From: UMGS1002 sp045586785
Lineage (GTDB): Bacteria > Bacillota > Clostridia > Oscillospirales > CAG-272
Assembly: GCA_045586785.1 (NCBI GenBank)
Contig: JAZNBA010000030.1
Span: 1 to 27,585, forward strand
DNA: 27,585 bases
Direction: 5' to 3'
Shown here one piece after another: positions 21,795 to 27,585 of this stretch; within the stretch, counting starts at the first letter, position 1, and each line of letters begins with the position of its first letter. The notes under the pieces were generated by a model that had not been told where the DNA came from, did not search any database, and saw only the letters and a list, made by a program, of their open reading frames with translations. The position numbers and the translations under genes were made by a program.

Positions 21795-22409
21795 TTATAT
21801 GTCAGCTTTTTTGTTGCACAACCCCTGCATATCGATCCCGAACTCGTCGCGCATAAGCTCGTAAAGACGGCGCACGGGGAGTCCCACAACGTTGAGATAG
21901 TCGCCCTCAATGCCGCGGATAAATAACGCCGCCATTTCCTGTATCGCGTAAGCACCTGCCTTGTCCAGATACTTGCAGCTGTCAAGATACCTCTCAAGGG
22001 CTGACTCGGACACATCCGCGAAATGTACTTTTGTGCGCTCAAAGTCCGCGCAGCTTTTTTCACCGCAGCACAGCGCGACTCCGCTGAAAACAGAGTGCTC
22101 GCGTCCCGACAGCATGCGTATCATGCGCCCTGCGTCCGCACGGTCAATGGGCTTGCCCAGCACCTCACGCTCACACCACACAATAGTGTCGGAGGCGATT
22201 ATCAGCGTGTCGGACACATCCTCGCCGCGCTCTGCCAGTATGCTGCGTACCGCTTGCGCTTTGCGCAGTGATAACTGCTTTACAAGCTCGGCGGGATCGG
22301 TTATGTCCGAGCTTTCATCCACATCGGGAACTATTATTTCAAATTCCAGTCCCAACGCGCCAAGTATTTCCCGCCGACGCGGAGAGCCGGATGCTAAAAT
22401 TATTTTCAT
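21795..22409 (-). CDS. maf: Maf-type nucleoside triphosphate pyrophosphatase
   Basis: The 204-aa product has the Maf signature ASGSPRRREIL at the N-terminus, a central SDTIVWCEREVLGKP, and a late GAYAIQEMAALFIRGIEGDYLNVVGLP. Maf enzymes hydrolyse non-canonical or modified NTPs and are associated with septum formation. The ATG overlaps the stop of the upstream LRR_5 gene as ATGA, so the two are translationally coupled. The neighbouring mreB and mrdA genes match the common maf-mre gene order. The C-terminus is a little longer than usual, ending CNKKADI. Confidence 0.93.
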   Translation of the reverse strand: MKIILASGSPRRREILGALGLEFEIIVPDVDESSDITDPAELVKQLSLRKAQAVRSILAERGEDVSDTLIIASDTIVWCEREVLGKPIDRADAGRMIRMLSGREHSVFSGVALCCGEKSCADFERTKVHFADVSESALERYLDSCKYLDKAGAYAIQEMAALFIRGIEGDYLNVVGLPVRRLYELMRDEFGIDMQGLCNKKADI

Positions 22410-24649
22410 TGCTTTTTGTTTCCTTTGAAGGTCAGTATGATAAGCACCACGAATACAGCCAGCGAGCCCAGCAGTACAAACGCCCAGATCATGGCTTTTG
22501 TCAGATAGCTTTGACCGACCTCCGTATCCGAATAAGGCGGTCTTGTGGTTTCGGGAGCCTGAGTCTCGGTTTCTGGCGGAATTGTTTCGGGGGGCGTGGT
22601 CACAGGAGGCTCTGTAACGGGAGGCTCGGTGACAGGCGGCGTGGTCACGGGAGGTGTGGTCACGGGGGGCGTGGTCACAGGAGGCTCGGTAACGGGAGCG
22701 TCCTTGTAGGTCAGTGTTACCACAACATCCTTCGCGGGCATTTCAAGCGTTGCGCGGTCATTGTCGGCGTATAAAAATCTGCCGTTGTCGCAGGACCAGA
22801 CCGCCTCCTTGCCCTCGGGGGTGGGGAGGCTTGGAATGAGCGTGACGCGGTCATCGCGGTAGTAAACTCCGCTTCCCGATGCGCCGATGACGGTCAGCTT
22901 GTAGGTGTTTAGTATAGTTCCCGTCAACGACGAATAACCCTGAGTCAATTCGCCGCCGTATTCGCCAATTCCTTTTATTGTCAGAATTATTCGGTTGTGT
23001 TGACTGAAATATTCGCGTTCGCAGACAAAGTCAACGCCCTCGGTGAGTGCTGTGCCGCGATATGACACGGTTATGTCACGGACTATGTCCGCCCCCGACT
23101 GCGAAAGATCGGGCTTTACGGTGACGGTGGCAATGTCCAAAAGCTTTATTGTGTAATTCAGCACGCAACCCGTGCAACGGAAGGCTTCAACGCCGTTCGA
23201 CTGTCCCAGACTGACGAAAATGTGCTCTGTGGTGGGGTAGGTCTTTCCGTAGCTGTCACCGCATACACGGCAAATGTATGTAGACTTGCCCTCAATAGCG
23301 CAGGTGGCGTAAACGTCCATGTTTTCCACAAAGAAGCAGTCGTGGCTACGGGATGTGACACTGTATCCCGTATAGCCGGAATTTCCGTTTGGATACCAGA
23401 CTGTGCTCCATCCCAGACGCTCGTCGGTGTATATTTTCATGTCAGCGGGAGCTGAACCAAGAGACACTACATCGGGAAGACCGTTGTAAAAGGTGCAAGA
23501 AGGCATGTCGCCCTTGAATATCAGCGCGCGGAGTGACGACGCGCCGTAAAACGCGCCGGTCTGAAGCCGCGATAGCGAAGCGGGAAATGTGACGACCTTA
23601 AGAGCGGAACAGCCCGAAAAAGCCTCCGCGCCTACAGTTTCCACGCCTGACGAAATATATATGCGCGTCAAAGACGAGCAGCCCTCAAAGCATTCGGTGG
23701 GTATGCCCACTGTCATTTCGCGGGGCATACGGACGTATTTTAACGCAGTGTCACCCGAAAATGCCTGCTTGCCCACGGTCTTGACGCTGTCGGGAATAAA
23801 TACCGCTTCAAGGGCGGTCTTGCCCGAAAATGCGCCGTCACTGATGCCGACAACAGCTTTTCCATTTATTATATTTGGAATGATGATAGCTTTTGCATCC
23901 GATCTGAATGCCGTGATCGTAACACCGCTTGGTGCTGTGCCGACGGAAAGTGCCTCCGCGCCTGCCGCGATCTCGAGCTTGGCTTCATTGCCCTTGTAAG
24001 AATTTACTGTTACATCCGGGGCATAAACTGTTACGCCCGAGGTTTTTGCGAAGGCATTTTTGGAGATCTGCGCTGTGCTTGACGCAATAACCACCGAGCG
24101 CAAGGCTGTGCAGGACTCAAAAGCGCTGTCGCCAATGCTTGTCAGCGTTTGGGGCAGGGATATGCTCTCAAGCGAGGTGCAACCGAAAAATGAACCCGAG
24201 CCAAGTGATACAAGTGAATTTCCCGAGTCCGCGTGGTAAAGCGAGGTGCAACCGCTAAACGCAGATGCGCCTATGAATTCAACCGAGTTTGGCAGAATTA
24301 TCTCTTCAAGCGCCGTACAGCTTGCGAACGCAGAGCTTTCAATGCGCACGACCGAGCTGCCGAAGTCAACACGGCGTATTTCTTTGTGATCTTTAAATAC
24401 ACCGCTGCCTACAGACACAACCTTGTAGCCGTCGATCATGTCGGGAATGGCAACAAAGCTGTTGTTTCCGGAATATTTGGTGATGACTGCAGTCTTGTCC
24501 GCGTTCAGCGTGTATTCGAAGCACTCGGGACCGGGGGCGGGTAGTGTGAATTGGGTGTCGGGCTCTGCGGCGAAAATACTAAATGGCATACAGCCAAGCA
24601 TCATCGCGCAGATAAGCAATATATATGTAAATTTCGTAATTATCTTCAT
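22406..24649 (-). CDS. LRR_5 surface protein with C-terminal membrane anchor
   Basis: The 747-aa product has a signal peptide (about 1-28, ending IFAAE) and many LRR_5 repeats in two blocks (about 90-205 and 265-380), with phrases such as GASAFSGCTSL and IGDSAFESCTAL. Next is a Cys module like the one in the LRR_5 lipoprotein (C450, C460-x2-C463, then C492-x2-C495), a beta-rich region, a PPVTT repeat stalk (about 655-705) and one membrane helix (about 719-740) ended by KGNKKQ. It is probably exposed at the surface. AAAGG lies upstream of the ATG. Its stop overlaps the maf start, an unusual pairing of a surface protein with a housekeeping gene. The ligand is unknown. Confidence 0.9.
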   Translation of the reverse strand: MKIITKFTYILLICAMMLGCMPFSIFAAEPDTQFTLPAPGPECFEYTLNADKTAVITKYSGNNSFVAIPDMIDGYKVVSVGSGVFKDHKEIRRVDFGSSVVRIESSAFASCTALEEIILPNSVEFIGASAFSGCTSLYHADSGNSLVSLGSGSFFGCTSLESISLPQTLTSIGDSAFESCTALRSVVIASSTAQISKNAFAKTSGVTVYAPDVTVNSYKGNEAKLEIAAGAEALSVGTAPSGVTITAFRSDAKAIIIPNIINGKAVVGISDGAFSGKTALEAVFIPDSVKTVGKQAFSGDTALKYVRMPREMTVGIPTECFEGCSSLTRIYISSGVETVGAEAFSGCSALKVVTFPASLSRLQTGAFYGASSLRALIFKGDMPSCTFYNGLPDVVSLGSAPADMKIYTDERLGWSTVWYPNGNSGYTGYSVTSRSHDCFFVENMDVYATCAIEGKSTYICRVCGDSYGKTYPTTEHIFVSLGQSNGVEAFRCTGCVLNYTIKLLDIATVTVKPDLSQSGADIVRDITVSYRGTALTEGVDFVCEREYFSQHNRIILTIKGIGEYGGELTQGYSSLTGTILNTYKLTVIGASGSGVYYRDDRVTLIPSLPTPEGKEAVWSCDNGRFLYADNDRATLEMPAKDVVVTLTYKDAPVTEPPVTTPPVTTPPVTTPPVTEPPVTEPPVTTPPETIPPETETQAPETTRPPYSDTEVGQSYLTKAMIWAFVLLGSLAVFVVLIILTFKGNKKQ

Positions 24650-24667
24650 AAAATTAAACCTTTCTAT

Positions 24668-24817
24668 GCTTTTTTGGCGCGTAGCGCCGAAAAAGCTACC
24701 TTAATGTTTGCGAAGCAAACATTTCACATTTGCGAAGCAAATATATCATTTATCATTCGACGCGATAGCGGCGAATATCATTGAACAAAATAAAAACCGA
24801 AAGGTTTTTATTTTGTT
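24668..24817. repeat. Cluster of five hairpins overlapping the dut 3' end
   Basis: In order: GCTTTTTTGGCGC/GCGCCGAAAAAGC; TGTTTGC-GAA-GCAAACA (24705-24721); ATTTGC-GAA-GCAAAT (24728-24742); ATTCG..CGC-GATA-GCG..CGAAT (24755-24776); and AACAAAATAAAAACC paired with GGTTTTTATTTTGTT (24784-24817). Spacers share an ATATCATT-like string. The last hairpin contains the dut stop codon and may end transcription in both directions. Confidence 0.75.
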
Positions 24818-25257
24818 CCCGTTGATCCAAATCCGCCTGTGCCGCGGTCGGTATTGTCCAGCTCGTCCGACTGTATAAGATTTGCCGCAAGAACGGGGAT
24901 AAACATCATTTGCGCAATTCTGTCTCCGTCGCAAACCGTGTAGGCAACATCGGATTTGTTGTGCAGGCAGACGGAGATCTCGCCGCGGTAGTCGGAGTCG
25001 ATAACGCCGATTCCGTTTGCAAGGGCGATGCCGTGCTTGAAGCCAAGCCCCGAGCGAGCCGCGATAATGGCAACGACGCCGCGGGTTTCGGGCGATATGG
25101 CGATGCCTGTGGGAATGGCGACGCGCTTACCCGGTTCAATGGTGACGTTGCCACCCTCAAGAGCGGCGCGAAGATCAACGGCGGCAGAGCCGTCGGTGGC
25201 GTAAGCGGGAACAGTCGCCCCGCGAGTCAGCTTTATTTTAACATTGATGTTGTTCAT
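24808..25257 (-). CDS. dut: Deoxyuridine 5'-triphosphate nucleotidohydrolase (dUTPase)
   Basis: The 149-aa product splits dUTP to dUMP and pyrophosphate, keeping uracil out of DNA. All five trimeric-dUTPase motifs are seen: ATDGSAAVDLRA, ARSGLGFKHG, GVIDSDYRGEI, RIAQMMF and RGTGGFGSTG. GAGGT lies upstream of the ATG. The stop codon and last codons fall inside the right arm of a hairpin that belongs to the repeat cluster at 24668-24817, so the extreme C-terminus (GTK) may have been supplied by the repeat. The downstream LRR_5 gene lacks an obvious own promoter and may depend on read-through. Confidence 0.95.
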   Translation of the reverse strand: MNNINVKIKLTRGATVPAYATDGSAAVDLRAALEGGNVTIEPGKRVAIPTGIAISPETRGVVAIIAARSGLGFKHGIALANGIGVIDSDYRGEISVCLHNKSDVAYTVCDGDRIAQMMFIPVLAANLIQSDELDNTDRGTGGFGSTGTK

Positions 25258-25290
25258 TTTATACCTCTTTATTATTAAACATACTTAATC

Positions 25291-25320
25291 ATTATAAGTA
25301 TAACATAACTTGTCCGTCAA
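25291..25320 (-). promoter_or_regulatory. Promoter of dut
   Basis: On the minus strand, TTGACG (25315-25320) and TATAAT (25291-25296) are 18 bases apart, about 35 bases above the start codon. Confidence 0.65.
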
Positions 25321-25413
25321 ATCAATACGGCGCGATAAATTTTCACACATTACCATTTAATTTTCACATAGAATAAAAAAATCGCCCCCGCCTTTCGAAT
25401 GTGCATTTTTCTG

Positions 25414-25442
25414 TTGACAAACTACATTAAATATTATATAAT
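25414..25442 (+). promoter_or_regulatory. Consensus promoter of the transketolase operon
   Basis: Perfect TTGACA (25414-25419) and TATAAT (25437-25442) are 17 bases apart. Together with the strong AGGAGG before the first gene this predicts high expression. Confidence 0.85.
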
Positions 25443-25497
25443 AATTATATCTATGTAAAATGGAAAAATATTTATTCAATATATTCAGGAGGATAAA

Positions 25498-26325
25498 ATG
25501 GAACAGCAAAAACTGTCTCAACTCAAGCAGATCGCCGCTAATATCCGTCTCGGAGTTCTCGAGAGCGTTCACGCGGCAAAGTCCGGACATCCCGGTGGAT
25601 CTCTTTCCATCTCGGACATCCTTGCGTATCTCTATTTTGAAGAAATGAACGTGGATCCCAAGAATCCCAAGTGGGAAGACCGCGACCGCCTTGTACTTTC
25701 CAAGGGCCACACCGCTCCCGCGCTTTATTCCGTTCTGGCTGAAAAGGGCTTTTTCAGCAAGGACGAGCTTAAGACTCTCCGTCAGGCAGACTCCTTCCTG
25801 CAGGGCCACCCCGATATGAAGGGCACTCCCGGCGTTGACATGACCACAGGTTCTCTGGGTCTCGGCATTTCCGCCGCTTGCGGCATGGCACTTGCCGGCA
25901 AGATCGCTAACAAGGACTACCGCGTTTACGCTATCGTAGGCGACGGCGAGAGCCAGGAGGGTCAGGTTTGGGAAGCATCCATGTTCGCTAACCACTATAA
26001 GCTGGACAACTTCTGCGCAATTATCGACTGGAACGGTCTGCAGATCGACGGTAAGATAGTTGACGTTATGAACCCCACTCCCTACGACAAAAAGCTGGAA
26101 GCATTCGGCTACAACGTAGTTACCATTGACGCTCACGACTTCGATTCTATCGAGGCAGGCTTCAAGGCAGCTCGTGAATGCAAGGGCAAGCCCACCGCTA
26201 TCATCGCAGTATCCATCAAGGGTAAGGGCGTTTCCTTCATGGAAAATCAGGCATCCTGGCACGGCGCAGCTCCCGACGACGCTCAGTACGAGCAGGCAGT
26301 CGCTGAGATCCGTGCGTCGCTGTAA
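25498..26325 (+). CDS. Transketolase, N-terminal subunit
   Basis: The 275-aa product is the thiamine-diphosphate-binding half of a split transketolase of the pentose phosphate pathway. SGHPGGSLS (29-37) and LSKGHTAPALY (H71) are active-site segments. The cofactor motif is GDGESQEGQVWEA opening at residue 148 and closing at N179 (DWN). AGGAGG lies just before the ATG. The C-terminal subunit follows after 23 bases, giving a two-gene operon as is common in Clostridia and archaea. Codon choice is narrow, as for highly expressed genes. Confidence 0.95.
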   Translation: MEQQKLSQLKQIAANIRLGVLESVHAAKSGHPGGSLSISDILAYLYFEEMNVDPKNPKWEDRDRLVLSKGHTAPALYSVLAEKGFFSKDELKTLRQADSFLQGHPDMKGTPGVDMTTGSLGLGISAACGMALAGKIANKDYRVYAIVGDGESQEGQVWEASMFANHYKLDNFCAIIDWNGLQIDGKIVDVMNPTPYDKKLEAFGYNVVTIDAHDFDSIEAGFKAARECKGKPTAIIAVSIKGKGVSFMENQASWHGAAPDDAQYEQAVAEIRASL

Positions 26326-26348
26326 TTTGGGAAAGGAGAACATACAAA

Positions 26349-27287
26349 ATGGCAGAAAAAATAGCAACAAGAGAAGCCTACGGCAACGCGCTTGCTGAGT
26401 TTGGCGAGAAATATAATTTTGTGGTTCTTGATGCTGACCTTGCGGCAGCTACCAAGACCGGTGTTTTCAAGAAAAAGTTCCCCGAGAGATTCTTTGACTG
26501 CGGAATTGCCGAGGGCAATATGATGACTGTTGCGGCAGGTCTTGCGGCTGCAGGTCAGGTTCCCTTCGCATCCACCTTCGCAATGTTTGCGGCAGGCCGT
26601 GCTTTCGAGCAGATCAGAAACTCTATCGCATATCCTCACCTCAACGTTAAGATCGGCGCTACCCACGCAGGTATTACCGTTGGTGAAGACGGTGCAACCC
26701 ACCAGTGCCTTGAGGATCTGGGCGTTATGCGTACCATTCCCGGCATGGCGATCGTTAACCCCGCTGACGCAACTGAGGCTCGCGCCGCTGTTGAGTGGGC
26801 GATCAACTATAACGGTCCCGTTTACCTGCGCTTCGGAAGAATGGCAGTTCCGGTACTGTTCGACAAGGATACATATAAGTTCGAGTTCGGCAAGGGCGTG
26901 ACCATGGCGCAGGGTAAGGACGTTACCATCGTTGCTACCGGTATTATGGTAGACATGGCACTGTCCGCACGTGAGCTGCTGGCTGCCGAGGGCATCGACG
27001 CTCGCGTTATCAACATCCACACCATCAAGCCCATCGACCGCGATATTATCATCGCCGCAGCTGCCGAGACAGGTGCTATCGTAACCGCTGAGGAGCACAA
27101 CGTTATCGGCGGACTTGGCTCTGCTGTCGCAGAGGTCGTTGCTGAGACCAAGCCCGTTCCCGTTCTCCGCATCGGTACTGAGGACAGATTCGGTAAGTCC
27201 GGCAAGGTTCCCGCACTCCTCGAGGAGTACGGTCTGACTCCCGCCGCTATCGCCGCTAAGGCTAAGGCTGCTATAGCATTGAAGTAA
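26349..27287 (+). CDS. Transketolase, C-terminal subunit
   Basis: The 312-aa product holds the pyrimidine-binding and C-terminal domains of split transketolase. Visible marks are VVLDADLAAATKTG, the segment FFDCGIAEGNMMTVAAGLA with the catalytic glutamate, FASTFAMFAAGRAFEQIRNSI, GATHAGITVGEDGATHQ, and the C-terminal VVTAEEHNVIGGLG-like stretch (written IVTAEEHNVIGGLG here). It pairs with the preceding N-terminal subunit. AAAGGAG precedes the ATG. A related family (1-deoxyxylulose-5-phosphate synthase) is a single longer chain, so transketolase is preferred. Confidence 0.95.
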   Translation: MAEKIATREAYGNALAEFGEKYNFVVLDADLAAATKTGVFKKKFPERFFDCGIAEGNMMTVAAGLAAAGQVPFASTFAMFAAGRAFEQIRNSIAYPHLNVKIGATHAGITVGEDGATHQCLEDLGVMRTIPGMAIVNPADATEARAAVEWAINYNGPVYLRFGRMAVPVLFDKDTYKFEFGKGVTMAQGKDVTIVATGIMVDMALSARELLAAEGIDARVINIHTIKPIDRDIIIAAAAETGAIVTAEEHNVIGGLGSAVAEVVAETKPVPVLRIGTEDRFGKSGKVPALLEEYGLTPAAIAAKAKAAIALK

Positions 27288-27299
27288 GAGGTTTTGCTG

Positions 27300-27357
27300 A
27301 GGGGAACTTCTTGGGAGAAGTTCCCCCCAGACCCCCCTCAAGAACCTTTTTAACAAA
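27300..27357 (+). repeat. Repeat family A, copy 3 (diverged)
   Basis: GGGGAACTTCT (27301-27311) pairs with AGAAGTTCCCC (27316-27326) around TGGG, followed by ACCCCCCTCAAGAACCTTTTTAACAAA-like sequence. The layout equals A copies 1 and 2, with other stem bases. It follows the transketolase stop by 13 bases and may end that transcript. Confidence 0.65.
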
Positions 27358-27377
27358 TTACAATGGGTAATTGTGGG

Positions 27378-27533
27378 AAAGTTTTTGCACCGCTTTTTCC
27401 AAAAAGCGGTCGCAGTCAAGGGCGCGTAGCCCTTCTCGCCCTCAGCAGAGGGCGAAATCCCCTTGGCGTTTCTTTTTGTTAGCTTTTTCTTTGCGCCGCC
27501 GGCTGTCAAAGAAAAAGCGGAAAGCGCGTGCGG
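27378..27533 (+). repeat. Repeat family B, copy 5 (full length)
   Basis: Hairpin 1 is ACCGCTTTTT/AAAAAGCGGT, hairpin 2 CAAGGGC around GCGTA, hairpin 3 CGCCCTC-AGCA-GAGGGCG and hairpin 4 CTTTTTCTTTG/CAAAGAAAAAG. Compared with copies 3 and 4 the stems of hairpins 1 and 2 have changed on both arms. It follows A copy 3. The last 52 bases of the window show no gene. Confidence 0.85.
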
Positions 27534-27585
27534 AATACTTTCTACAGAAAACAATGCTTGCATTTTGTCGCCAATACCTCAAAAC

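Noticed and set aside
25357..26370. 337-codon minus-strand open frame opposite the transketolase N-subunit
   Set aside because: The plus strand encodes complete transketolase motifs. Narrow codon choice in a highly expressed gene often keeps the opposite strand free of stops.
1..27585. CRISPR array
   Set aside because: The repeats are dispersed, differ in sequence and lack regular spacers; no cas gene is present.
1..27585. rRNA or tRNA genes
   Set aside because: No cloverleaf or rRNA signature was seen while reading the gaps. A covariance-model scan was not possible here.

Overview
The window looks like part of a chromosome from an uncultured gut-type Clostridia bacterium (Firmicutes; Oscillospirales or Christensenellales-like). 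Reasons: AGGAGG-type ribosome sites, consensus TTGACA/TATAAT promoters with 17-bp spacing, Thr/Pro-rich (TTT-AP) stalk proteins, BspA-type LRR_5 surface proteins, a DUF4886 lipoprotein and a DUF378 membrane protein. The lineage is inferred from gene content; no rRNA or tRNA gene is visible.

Layout. 1-1573: a minus-strand secreted lamin-tail-like protein with its 3' repeats. 1726-3290: a sugar-isomerase-like TIM barrel translationally coupled to endonuclease III. 3298-4478: a small island bounded by inverted repeats, with a membrane protein and a DUF559 nuclease element. 4479-10259 (minus): a nitrilase-GDPD fusion, then an acyl-CoA-ligase-like gene, pyridoxine kinase and a mannitol-1-phosphate-dehydrogenase-like gene. 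10457-12097 (minus): an LRR_5 lipoprotein. 12396-14226: an alpha/beta hydrolase, the RuvX/YqgF resolvase and a second DUF559 nuclease element. 14434-16547: a DUF4886 lipoprotein, a small helix-type protein and a DUF378 protein. 16795-18156: the paralogue of the first lamin-tail-like protein. 18324-25257 (minus): dut, an LRR_5 membrane protein, maf, mreB and PBP2. 25498-27287: a split transketolase pair.

The housekeeping genes are conventional. The novelty lies in small structured DNA elements. Most notable are two ~0.5-kb elements (3891-4364 and 13807-14311), each a single PD-(D/E)XK-type DUF559 nuclease gene framed by inverted terminal repeats that fold into two hairpins. Hairpin sequences differ between the two ends and between the two elements, but pairing is kept. 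This resembles a REPtron (a transposase gene between inverted REPs) with a different nuclease. 

Other families are also present: a ~160-bp multi-hairpin element in five copies with covarying stems (B), a palindromic 3'-end element in three copies (A), a 45-bp inverted pair (C) and a five-hairpin cluster that overlaps the dut stop codon. The two lamin-tail-like paralogues share a nearly identical 3' module (membrane-anchor codons plus downstream palindrome) although the rest of the genes has diverged.
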